A stretch of DNA of 64,000 nt. Source: Carposina sasakii. Taxonomy: Eukaryota; Arthropoda; Insecta; Lepidoptera; Carposinidae. The translations under genes were made by a program, and so were the position numbers. The notes below the pieces were generated by a model that was given only the letters and a program-made list of their open reading frames with translations, did not search any database and was not told where the DNA came from. This document shows positions 46,290 to 56,400 of this stretch, piece after piece; the first letter of the stretch is position 1; the number at the start of each line of letters is the position of its first letter. The stretch is taken from contig CP053167.1 of assembly GCA_014607495.2 (NCBI GenBank), positions 10,726,001-10,790,000 of the forward strand. Reading direction: 5' to 3'.

Positions 46290-47290
46290 AATTATGTACT
46301 TAGGTACATACCTAGTGTGTTAATTTCGTCTGTCTGTATCAGTTAAGGAACTTGTTTCTTTTTTTTATTATCATAGGGGAACCGGATTGGCAGGCACAAG
46401 CAACAGGTAGGAGCTACCTACACTGTACAGTCTATGGGGCACTGACCTATCGCCGGCGGTGCATGAATGGTCGAACGACTGGCAGAATGGGTGCAATTCC
46501 TTTCTTATTGATATATCGATCTTTTTTTTAAATCTCCACTCTAGACTTCGAAATTCAAAATATTGGGGAGTCGGAGTGGTGCCGCTTTTGATGCATAGTT
46601 TTTGTATTTTAATTCAATGGAAGGAGAGTAGAGAGACATCTAAATACGAGTAGGTAGGTACGCACTACATACTATTTTTACGAGACTATTTAGTACTAGG
46701 TAGCAATTAATTCGATACTTACTAACTCCTAATTAAAAGTCATAATTTTCTACTACCCATGTTAGGTATTGGTATACACATTTCTCTAATGTGCGGTTCG
46801 TGGTCAACCGATATGATGATATCGATAGTAATTTAGGAAAATTTAGCAAGGTAATTAACCTTACCTTCAACAAAGAGGATCCTCTATGAATGAATGCAAC
46901 CTACTTACCTACACATAGCAGATAGATAGATAGGTAGGTCTAGGTAGGTACCTACATGCATTGCTTGTAACTCCCGGATCCCGACCTAATCTGTGTTTCT
47001 ATTGTACGTACTACGTATCTAGTATATAAATAGGTATATCTATGTACATATACCTAATGAGTAATGACAATAAAGTACGTACCCACCTAGGTCGTAGAAC
47101 TTGACCTGAATATTGCACAGTAGCAAGTTTCTTCTGTGTATTATTAGATAAGAAAAAGTAAACAATACATCTCGCCAGTTTATGTCAAGTAACGGTTGTT
47201 GCTCAGTGAAAGAAACACTGATAATGCAGGAATAAAAACATGTGTGCAAACTAACTGTTCCTTGGAGTATAACCGAATGAATATGAACGA
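46290..47290. other. Start of the presumed intron of the 47.6 kb gene
   Basis: If the leader exon at 47298-47580 is real, this is intron sequence on the minus strand. No acceptor with a coding exon was found. GATAGATAGGTAGGTC runs lie at 46921-46960. Confidence 0.35.
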
Positions 47291-47297
47291 AACTAAC

Positions 47298-47580
47298 CTT
47301 GTAGCGAAGTGTATCCGACACCAGACACGGCAAGAGAATCCGCGGTACACACCACGTCCTTATCCAAGCACAAAGGTCTACTTTCACCAAGCTGGGTCTG
47401 TTCTGTATGGCCCTCTCTCGATGAACAACACTGCTTACGCGCTCATTTACCGAATAAAACAGTAACGTTCGATTTGAAAACGGTAATTGAAATCGAAACA
47501 AACACACTACACAACACGACACTTTTATTTCACCGCACTTCAGGGCAACTCCAGGCTGGGTATGTGTTAAGAACCGTACT
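47298..47580 (-). other. Non-coding leader exon of an unidentified minus-strand gene
   Basis: From the initiator at 47580 the transcript would run 283 bases to an AAG/GTTAGT splice donor (exon ends 47298, intron starts 47297). It is GT-rich, like insect 5' UTRs (GTCGTGTTGTGTAGTGTG). Its only ATG opens a three-residue frame (MSA, stop), so it is untranslated apart from that upstream micro-frame. Base composition is richer in GC than the repeats around it, and no repeat family covers it. The coding exons must lie to the left, beyond a long intron, possibly outside the window. The long minus-strand frame over 47040-47753 crosses promoter, exon and intron and is not a protein. Confidence 0.5.
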
Positions 47581-47760
47581 GAAAAAAGTTGTGAAACTTT
47601 CCGAATTATATTTCGATGGTGAACGAGCGAACGTCCACCGTCGGACGCAGTCGCCTCGCGAATAAAGCGCCGTTCTTCTTTCACGCGCGACGAGAAAAAA
47701 ACGTCACGTCTCAGGCCCGAGCGTGCGCGCAAGATAGAGCATCTAGAGAGCATGCGGGTT
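47575..47760 (-). promoter_or_regulatory. TATA/initiator core promoter and GC-rich upstream region
   Basis: On the minus strand TATAAT (47610-47605) lies 30 bases before the A of an arthropod initiator TCAGT (47582-47578). The region just upstream, to about 47760, is CpG-rich (GCGCGACGAG, GTCCGACGGTGGACG) and free of transposons. Spacing and both motifs match the standard insect core promoter. Confidence 0.55.
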
Positions 47761-47840
47761 AGAGCGAGATAAAAACTTGCCAGCCCCTGCCTATGTTAAG
47801 GGGAAGTCAAACACAGGACACCTGTCAGCCATTCAGCCAA

Positions 47841-47846
47841 TTTATT
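47841..47846 (-). terminator. Candidate polyadenylation signal of ERGIC2
   Basis: AATAAA on the minus strand about 510 bases after the ERGIC2 stop. Other A/T-rich hexamers occur earlier (near 48186), so the real site may differ. If this one is used, the transcript ends only about 250 bases before the next promoter. Confidence 0.4.
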
Positions 47847-48356
47847 CTGTTTAATTTCATTAGTTTATGATATACATACAACGTTTTATATATCAGAACA
47901 GCCTTGGATAAATTATTACTTTTCAACAAGTAAGTACACAATAAATAAGAGATTAAAATTATAGTAAAATTAAATTTACAATAGGAAGCATCACTAGCGT
48001 ATAGCATAAATTCTTGATAAAACCATGAACGGATTAAAACATTATACTTCATCAGATCATTAGTAAATTATATATTCTGTATGTACAGGCAGTAAAGAAA
48101 AATACTGTAAATGATCCTCTCAAAAATAAAGTCTTTCATATTTACAAATAAGAAAGAATACTGGGATTATAACAGATTCTACAAAAATAAATTTATTACA
48201 AACAGCCACACAACAATTTACAAGAACATTTGATTAGAATACACTTAAAGTATTCATGTATAAAACATAAATTCATATGCAAAAAAATAAATTCTTTCTT
48301 ATATACAGATTGTGTTACTTAGCTAAATTGTCTTACAATCTAAAATGTATTTACTA

Positions 48357-49505
48357 TCATTGTCTTACAATATCTAACGGTACATTCAGTTCTTGCGATA
48401 CTAAAAGAGGGTTTCCCTGCACAAGCTTAGGTCTACTTTCCTTTGGCCTAACTATCTCTTCTTTCTTCCGTAAATAAGTCCTTATTGTCAACACTACAGT
48501 ATTAAGGAACCCTATGATAATGTAAATGCCACCGATAACGGAGAACAGACGGAGCATGAATCTGAGGATATGCTCCCGCTCCTGATATACCCTGACCTTT
48601 AAAGCTGCCATGTCATACTTGAAAAACACACCAGGGATACCATGAGATCCTTTAGAATGACTAATTGGCCTTTCTAACTCCTTAACCGAGTACTGGAATG
48701 TTTTAATAGCCTCAAATGTAGTGTCAACCTCAGTAGGCACCACCTCAATAAAGTATTGGTACAACATGTTTTCATTGTCCGTTATTTTCTCGTCACCTTC
48801 CAAAGGGTAGATTATACCGTTAGCAGGACTGCCAAAGCTGAGCCTGTGAATTCGGTGGCTAAAATTCTGTGGGGTGTCATCAAATAACATGTTTAAGTGA
48901 ATGTGACCTTGTGGTAAGTGGAGACTTTTCCCCGCGGTTATATGGAAGTTTCCAGCAACTTTATTAAGCGTAAGTACTCCGTGCAGTCTGCAGGCATCTG
49001 GCCGTCTGTTCGGTTTAGTTTTCCTTGGCGGTATAGTAGCTCTGACCGAACCGTGGCCTTTTTTCCACAATAGTTGCCAAATAGAATGATATTCTGCACG
49101 TAAGTAAGAGTTCAAAAATTTCACCGCTTCAAACGAATCTTGCTGCTCCTCGGTGAGTTCGAACCACGTGTCTTCCTCTTGTAATTCACCAAAACCGAAT
49201 ACGCTTTGAGATGTGGAGTCAAGTATATCGGCACCTAAGTTTGAGCACGGCATTGCCACTGTAATATCTATGTTAATATGTAACTTTTCGTCCATGTCCG
49301 TGTCGGGCATGAATTTAAATACTAAATTGCTATCCCAGTAATATGAAACTTCACTATAAATCAACCATAAAATTATTAAAAAGGCGATAACTGAAAATGT
49401 TCCGCCAACCGGTGTACTGTCCACGTACTCTTCAGGAACTTTGGGAAAAGCGTCCAATTCCTTAACTTTATCTATCACTTTCTTCTTGCCTCTATATCGC
49501 AACAT
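48357..49505 (-). CDS. ERGIC2: ERGIC2 / Erv41 family ER-Golgi cycling protein
   Basis: 382 residues, single exon. ERGIC2 (yeast Erv41) pairs with ERGIC3/Erv46 in COPII and COPI vesicles and retrieves ER proteins from the early Golgi. The N-terminal motif VKELDAFPKVPEEY (15-28) and GGTFSVIAFLIILW, a membrane segment at about 34-52, are family signatures. The luminal domain (about 57-315) has the INIDITVAM motif (78-85), Cys87 and Cys172 (ACRLHG), NKVAGNFHIT (181-190), and NFSHRI (214-219) with an Asn-glycosylation site. SHGIPGVFFKYD (287-298) precedes the second membrane segment (about 316-341), and a basic cytosolic tail follows. Human ERGIC2 is about 377 residues, so the gene is full length. 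ATG at 49505 has A at -3. Two TCAGT initiators (49575 and 49547) lie just upstream. It is intronless with no A-tract, so it reads as the native locus rather than a fresh retrocopy. Confidence 0.95.
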   Translation of the reverse strand: MLRYRGKKKVIDKVKELDAFPKVPEEYVDSTPVGGTFSVIAFLIILWLIYSEVSYYWDSNLVFKFMPDTDMDEKLHINIDITVAMPCSNLGADILDSTSQSVFGFGELQEEDTWFELTEEQQDSFEAVKFLNSYLRAEYHSIWQLLWKKGHGSVRATIPPRKTKPNRRPDACRLHGVLTLNKVAGNFHITAGKSLHLPQGHIHLNMLFDDTPQNFSHRIHRLSFGSPANGIIYPLEGDEKITDNENMLYQYFIEVVPTEVDTTFEAIKTFQYSVKELERPISHSKGSHGIPGVFFKYDMAALKVRVYQEREHILRFMLRLFSVIGGIYIIIGFLNTVVLTIRTYLRKKEEIVRPKESRPKLVQGNPLLVSQELNVPLDIVRQ

Positions 49506-49564
49506 GTTATCTGGTACCGGAGCTAGTCAATTAATTTCATAAACTGATGTGACCAAATAATAAT

Positions 49565-49580
49565 TGATTAACTGACTTTG
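49565..49580 (-). promoter_or_regulatory. Candidate initiator of ERGIC2
   Basis: TCAGT on the minus strand (49575-49571), which would give a 5' UTR of about 68 bases. A second TCAGT lies at 49547-49543. No TATA box seen. Confidence 0.35.
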
Positions 49581-49769
49581 AAATTGTAAATTGGCAATAA
49601 ATAAAAGCAACAAGGCAACAAACGATCCAATCAACGTGTTTTGACTTTTGTTTTGACTTTTAGGTATTCGTCCAAGAATTTATAATACAATCGTATTACA
49701 GATGCGTTCTAAAAGTAAATGCCTGAAAAGATATTTTGCTGCATATTATAGTCGAACCACGCTAACACA

Positions 49770-49886
49770 AAATTATTTATAAAATTATTAATAAAGAAAT
49801 GGAAAAAATTCCTCACCCGGGTGGGAATCGAACCCACGACCTCTGCATTCCGCGTGCCAGCGCTCTCACCACTGAGCTACCGGGTC
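49770..49886 (-). mobile_element. tRNA-head short element, copy 1
   Basis: The minus strand has a tRNA-like body with A box TAGCTCAGTGG and B box GGTTCGATTCC, followed by GAGGAATTTTTTCCATTT. The same tail follows the copy at 50407, and a variant follows the one at 58620. The anticodon arm does not pair well and the first acceptor pair fails, so it is not a working tRNA. The shared 3' tail shows a tiny SINE-like family of about 110-120 bp. It faces the next copy as an inverted pair. Confidence 0.7.
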
Positions 49887-50406
49887 AATTACTCGGATGA
49901 CGAATTTTACCATCTCTTTTCTAAATTACATATTGGCAAGGTTATTTTTCATCCCGATAGCTATACACTAGCCAAATCTCGGCAAACAAAGCTGCATCCC
50001 TCAGCACAATGTTTAAATTATTTATATTGCAACACATTGTCATTTCTGCCACTAAAGTAATTTTACTTCCGTCAGTTGATGACAATATATATCTGAATTA
50101 TGTGAATTTAATAAAACCATGGTGAATTCATGTGAAAAAGAAGGTTGGGTATAAATATTTGCTATTAAAGATGCATATGATCATGTAAAAGTGCAATGGT
50201 TATCTCAAGTTTTGTAGAAATAACAACGTTTTCAAGAAATCAAATTGGACGTAGTTAAACAGAAAGGACTCATTCCACAAAAAGTTACTTTTGAGATAAT
50301 TGCGTTTAAAGTTTTAGCTGTAATTTCTCTAACAAAATGGAAGATATTTCAAAATATTTGCCCGTGGTTACATGCAGACACAAATTTACGAATTTAAGAA
50401 TATCTA

Positions 50407-50515
50407 AACCCGGTAGCTCAGTGGTTAGAGCAACTAGCACGGTATGTAGTGGTCGTGGGTTCGATTCTCACTCGGGTGAAGAATTTTTTCCATTTTTTTA
50501 TTAATATTTTTATAT
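50407..50515 (+). mobile_element. tRNA-head short element, copy 2
   Basis: A box TAGCTCAGTGG (50414-50424) and B box GGTTCGATTCT (50458-50468), then GAAGAATTTTTTCCATTT and a T/A-rich tail. The anticodon stem does not pair. Inverted relative to copy 1, with 520 bp between. Confidence 0.7.
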
Positions 50516-50661
50516 CTAAAATATCTGTGTAGAATAAAGTATAGAATAGAATATCTTTTAAAGAAATTAGTCGACGATGGCAAGTACGGAAGGAAGTTTT
50601 GGGATCTAATCTTAACGACAGATGTATTTTAATAGTTTATTCATCTATCTATCTATCCATA

Positions 50662-50943
50662 TAATAAAAATGTAACGGATCGCTGTCTGTACGTACATGG
50701 AAGATATATGAGAAAAAATATTATAGGAGACCTTTATTAACGCAATAGGACCCAAAACGACGATTTTTAGGATTTTTGGCTGTTTGTCGGTTTGTGTTTG
50801 TCTGTGCCTTTGTGCACGCTAATCTCAGAAACGGCTGAATCGATTTCGATGCAGTTTTCAGGAATATTTTAATCCAGAATAATAATTTCGACATTTTGTT
50901 TTTTCTGTAGTCCACGCGGACGGAGTCGCGGGCGTCCACTAGT
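50662..50943. mobile_element. RTE-like LINE tail, inverted relative to 1295-1620
   Basis: AATGTAACGGATCGCTGTCT, TTTGTCGGTTTGTGTTTGTC, GCACGCTAATCTCAGAAACG and CCACGCGGACGGAGTCGCGG match the 1.3 kb copy in reverse order and strand. A minus-strand frame of 101 aa here is an artefact. Confidence 0.65.
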
Positions 50944-50949
50944 GTTTGA

Positions 50950-52511
50950 ACAGTGACGTGATTATAGATAGACGCAGGGTCACATACAAAATTTATCAAA
51001 AAATTGGCACCACGGAATCTATACATAAAAAGTAATAACTGTTATAACCAACATTTTTTAATTAAGACATGAATTTACTTGAAACAAATTATCACCCTAT
51101 GCATCTTACAGCAGTTTCCTGTCACTTATTCAGCTTACACTAATTTGATGTTCTAGCCAGAGACACATGTTTGTCGAACATTTGGTCAAACAAATCACCA
51201 TTGGCGTGTTCAACTATACAGAATTGGTGCTTTGATAAAAATTAACATAGGAAGACTTTCAGTTGTAAAATTGCGTACAAGCTTTTATTTAAATTCCCAT
51301 TAATGCAAATTTTGGAATCCTGGACCATATCCCGGTGATCAATTTAGCTTAAATTTTACATAATTTCATGTTATTTTTATGATATGATGCTATGATTTTT
51401 TAATTTTGACCAGAGATATCTTTTATGTATGAAGTATAAAAGGTCTGATAACTAAAAATGGTACCTATTTGGTCTTAATTTGAAAAATAAACTTCAACAT
51501 TACAATAATTATTTTAGTTTGTGTAATAAGCTAGTTTTAAAATGTTTTAATTTTTTTACATTAAATGTTTTTTTTGTAATAAAATGATAGTAACACGTTG
51601 ACGTGTGACTACTATATGCAGAGTTGGATTAAGTTGGTCTCCCACCACCACCAACACACGTGAGGTCTTATATTAACGTTGGGCCAATATATCATTTTAG
51701 GCCAATGTTTACATCGATCGTCGTAATAAAAATCATAATAAATAAATTTTTTAAAGTAATTTGATTAAAAATGTGATATTATCCGCTGATAATATCGACA
51801 TGAAATTAAACCTTTTAAAGATTATTCACTTAAAGTATGATATTCCCTCAGAATCATTCACATTTCAGGATTTTTACCACGTCTTATCTATACCATTGTC
51901 ATAAATGAACTAAATCTTGTGATCTGCGCTCGACAGTTTTGAGCATATCACGGACGTTCCGTATATTGAGAGCTGACCCTATATCTAGTAATAATCCATC
52001 TAAGTGTTTAAATAAAATAAAATAATGAGTATGATATAAATAAAATAAAGCAAAGTAATACTAAACGCCTGTTAATATTGTTTCATTGTCAGTACCTACT
52101 GTTTAAATGTAGTAGGTTCTTAATTATTTATCATATAAATGGTACATAGTTTAGCGTGAAATTAGAAAGTTTACCGCCACCGAGGACCACAGATGTCCTT
52201 CCTTGTACACTAACATGTAAATATGCAAATTAATAACATTGCTTGAGTTTAAAAGTACATCAGAATGACACATAGGCTATAATGTCACGCGGACAAAGTC
52301 GCGGAAGTACGCTAGAATAATAATTATAAAAATAATATTTACGGTAGGCTCAAAATTGTGGTGTCATGATCTTCCTAATAACAATATTAACAAATGAACT
52401 AAGTATTAATACTATTTTTTCGAACTTTGTGAGTGATTCCAAGTACAAAATCTTAAAAATCTACCACATTTTGCCTTTTTCAAACTTAGCGTGGCACGAC
52501 TTTAGTTCCCA
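50950..52511. other. No gene; ERGIC2-LAMTOR1 intergenic filler
   Basis: AT-rich, with a small RTE-like scrap (GTCACGCGGACAAAGTCGCG, about 52283-52310). I see no conserved element. Confidence 0.4.
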
Positions 52512-52514
52512 TTA

Positions 52515-53205
52515 AGCCGGCGCCAGACATAGCTTCACTTGAGTGAACACTTGTTTGATTGCCATGTGTGGCAAGAGACTTTGAATATGTGTCCAAAGTT
52601 TGAACAAAGATTTGCACTTTGCCATGCGGTGTCGGTTTTTTAGCGCACATCAAAGCTTTCAAAGTCGAATATGTTCAAATGTTTGCGTAGCCTGCCACAC
52701 TTGCGCAAATTCCAGTTGCGTGAGTATTGTTGAGCGAAATGGTTGTGTGAGACTGTATTGAAATGGTAGTTAAAATTCATCAAATACACATAGATGCCTT
52801 GTTCTATTACGGTAAATTTCACAAATCCATTCGGGCCTTCTTCTTGGACGTTCCCTAAAATTTTGTTGCACACGTAAAAAATAATTACATGCACATAAAT
52901 AATAAAATCGCCGTCCATTTTGCTTGTTGTCTACCAGCGTACTGTGGAGAAAAGTCTTTATAAAAAAATAAATAAATAAATTTTTAATCACTATTATTGT
53001 TCCTACTTACAGACATATTAAAAATTATTTTAGTGAGAGGTCTACAGATTTAGGATGTCCTTCTGTGTCTATACTAGGCTAACCTGTGTTATAGACAACA
53101 GAGAAGCATGTGTGGCAGATGTGTTCAAATATGTTTTCAAAGCTTTGCAAAGTCTTCAAAGAAGTGTGCAAATCTTTTAAGCTACGAGTATGTCTAGCGC
53201 CGGGG
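52515..53205. mobile_element. PIF/Harbinger-type element upstream of LAMTOR1
   Basis: The ends AGCCGGCGCCAGACATA and TATGTCTAGCGCCGGGG are inverted. TTA flanks both sides (52512-52514, 53206-53208), the usual Harbinger target. Inside, the minus strand encodes a peptide with RERPRRRPEWICEIYRNR (in 52770-52991). It resembles the basic Trp-containing N-terminus of Harbinger-type transposases, but stops and a frame change follow. It ends 287 bp before the LAMTOR1 ATG. Confidence 0.72.
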
Positions 53206-53208
53206 TTA

Positions 53209-53492
53209 CGATGGATACCTTGTCTTCTTAACAAAAAAAATTAACGCATCCGTAATATTTCCGAACGAAGACCTTAACGTCACTTTGACAAATTTGACAT
53301 TTTTTGTCTTCCTATACTTTTCTTTTAATTGTGATCGTGCATGCATGAGTGTTTCGTTTCGTGATTTTTATTACGAAATACGGAGTTTTCTATTTTTATC
53401 TTCACAAAAACTATATACCAGAAACATTTATGCAGTCGAACGAACCGGTGTGCATACTGCATTCATGCTACGACGCGCTGAAAGCCGCAGTG
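53209..53492 (+). promoter_or_regulatory. LAMTOR1 promoter and 5' UTR region
   Basis: Transposon-free interval between the Harbinger element and the start codon. No TATA or TCAGT stands out. Two upstream ATGs (53349, 53430) are in frame with LAMTOR1 and no stop intervenes. The conserved MGCC start at 53493 is still preferred, because the Gly after Met must be exposed for lipidation. Confidence 0.45.
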
Positions 53493-56400
53493 ATGGGTTG
53501 TTGTTATAGTATTTGTCACAAGGAATCCGATCCGCAGGTAACAATGAATACCTATATACTTAGTTTATACTTTATTTCCTGCTGCATATCACACATATGC
53601 GACTGTTTTTACCTGCGAAATTTCAGAATGCGTGCAATCAATTAAGTACTGCATTGTGTCTTTGTAATAGGTTGGCAATTCAGTGATATTTATGTTCTGC
53701 TTTAGGCCATCTGCTGCTATGGGCGATGACACAGTAGGTATCTATGTATATATGTAGGATGTAGGTATTAAATTTATCGATATCAGCTATTCCTTGTTTA
53801 TTGTTACGTTTATCTTACTCATAGACCTACAGTGTTTTTAATGTCAGAAAAATGTAATCTGTAGTTTTTATGTATCTATTTGTGTAAGGGTATATTAAAA
53901 TATTAATGATACATACTAGGTAGGTCTTGTGCTAATGCAGGGCTCCACTAGAATACATTAGCTGCATCTCGTTACCATGTCATAAGCATCAGCAAAGAAA
54001 CTCAGTTGTTCTCTCACGTGATAAGGTAGCAACTTGTCACTGATCATTTACATGTTTACATCTATCGCCATAATGCGACATGTGGTTATGGAATCTCCTT
54101 AAGGATCCTTTAGTTCTGGCTACCCGATTTTAGGAATACAGTCATGTGTATATATTTGTATTTAGGCATACTGTACAAGTTAGTAGAGTGACAAGATGGT
54201 CTTGGTGTTTTGTAGGCGATGGGCTAACCGCCTGTCACTACTAACGGAACTTGTACATCTCAACTAAACCCTCAAAATTGGTCAGAAGTGGCACCATGTG
54301 GTTTTGTCCGCCCTTGGTGCTCTGCCTACCCCTTAAGGGACAAAGGCGTGTTTATATGTATGTATGTATACTAGGCTGTATGAGAAAAATACTTACATAT
54401 CTTATTACATATATATTAACATTGATTCCAGCAGTCACACTTAAACCTAAATGTAAAATTTGTCTTACCTGTCCTTTTCTCTCTCAGCCATTTTTGTTAA
54501 GAACGGAGAGAGATAGACCTGAGACCTGACTAAGATTAGGTTTACGTTTAAGGGTGATGGTTGGAATCAACTCTATTGTAACAGAAATAAAAGTCTTAGC
54601 ATGAATGCTAAGACAATGAATTGTGTATTGTATACTAGATACTGTTTAAATCTACAATGAATTGAACCCATATTTTGTACCATGACCACTGCTGTCTCCA
54701 ATCTGTGACTAGGTAAAAGCCCCCCTTATGGTAGTAGCCTTGTGGTGTTGGCTTTGATACACAAAGGTACAATGTCAGTCCCATCATACCCTGAACATTT
54801 CATAAAACTTGTGTAACATATTAGTTAGTAGGTAGGTATGTTAATAAAATAAGACTAGAATATTTACAATTTACAATATATTTACAAAATAAGGTAGACA
54901 GTTATAATACAAAAATAGTAAAAGAAAAGATATTAGGTAGTCTCAGGGAGTAAGTCCTTAGCACGCAAAGTTCGATTCACTATATACAGTTATCGGAAAA
55001 CCACTTCCCTGCCGCTTCCGGTGAAGATTCAGGATGACGTCACGGGCAGCATCCGCTAACGTCTTGAGATTCGGCGGGAAAAGCTGGAAGGGAGTGGGTG
55101 TAATATTCTTGTGAAAATCAAAATTTGATTGTAAATAGCTTGCATGTGTCCGTAAAGTGATGTTTTTTGGTAGATAAGTAATATTTTGTTTACTTGTTAT
55201 GTGAATCTAGTGTGTGTGCATGGTTTTATATGCAGGTAAGCTGAGTAAAACTTTAGTCGGAATACGATCTCTTTATGGGCTCATGTAAGTTGTTTCTGCA
55301 ATTATTTTTTATTTTTACTTATTTTAAACTCGTTCTTGAGGATTTTCCCGACGTTTCCACTCATCATCATTGTCATCCATCATAAATTCAGAATACATTT
55401 TACTAAACAATGATTAGGCTGTATGGGCTTAGTTCCCCTTGCCTTTCCTTCGGGATGTCTTGATCTCAATAGAATGGAAGGCAGGATCTTGATACACATA
55501 GGTATTGGAATTATTTTTAGAAATAAAATTGTAGTAGTAAAGTAGCAGCTATTTAGAGGTAGAAAATAAAATAAAATAAATTTAACTGAGCGTCATCAGC
55601 TTTCCCATGGCGGCATCGCCCTGTATTCTCAAACGTAGCCCATTTGTTTTTTTTTTATTCCGAAGGAGAAGGCAAAGGACATTATGAGCCGTACAGCCAT
55701 TTTAGTTATAGTTTAGGTTGTAAGATTTTTTGTTCTTATTTAAGTTAGGTTATTTTCTTGTACCTTAAATACTTATTTGGAAGAGTTAACGATTCATATG
55801 TTTGTATTGATAAGCTTGATAAGTTTTGTGAAACTCTGATGTGAATTGTGTGCTGCAGTGCCTAATATTACCTAGTTTGTAGTAGCAGAGCCAATTACCG
55901 AAGCAATGCAACAGCGAAAATAGAAGTGTGTATGTGTGTGCGTCCTCCTGGGCCCTGCACCTCGCCCCGCGCACTCACACATACTCAATTTTCGCTGTCG
56001 CATTGCTTTTGCTCTGCTTCTGCTAGTTACGTAATCAGGGGGCAGTTATTGGCTTATGTGTCTATAATTTTCACTATAGCACAGTGGTTCCCAAAGTGGT
56101 CCAGGCGGACCCCCAGGGGTCCACAAGAGACTCGATGGGGCTCTACGTTGGCGTGAAGAAATGGGGGTTCACAATTAATATGTATGTGGTGTAGTCCTGT
56201 AGGGGGTCCACCAGAACCAGTTAACTTTTGAAAGGGGTTTATGAGAAAAAAGTTTGGGAATCCCTGCTATAGCAGATATAATTGTATTACCAGGAGAACA
56301 TAATCAACGAGCGTACGCACCTGCTGGAAGCGCCGTCAGCGCCGGCGCGCGCCGCGCCCCCCGGCCCCGCCGCCGCACCTCCCCGCAAGCCCGATGAACA

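Noticed and set aside
47196..47665. Plus-strand frames of 89 and 118 residues
   Set aside because: Antisense to the leader exon and promoter; no domain and no splice logic on this strand.
47040..47753. 237-residue minus-strand open frame
   Set aside because: It runs through a core promoter, a spliced leader exon and the following intron, has no domain, and its composition is Cys/Phe/Val-rich noise. The splice and promoter signals explain the region better.
49813..49886. Possible tRNA gene (also 50407-50479 and 58546-58620)
   Set aside because: A and B boxes are good, but the anticodon arms do not pair, an acceptor pair fails, and all three share the same 3' tail. They are tRNA-derived repeats.
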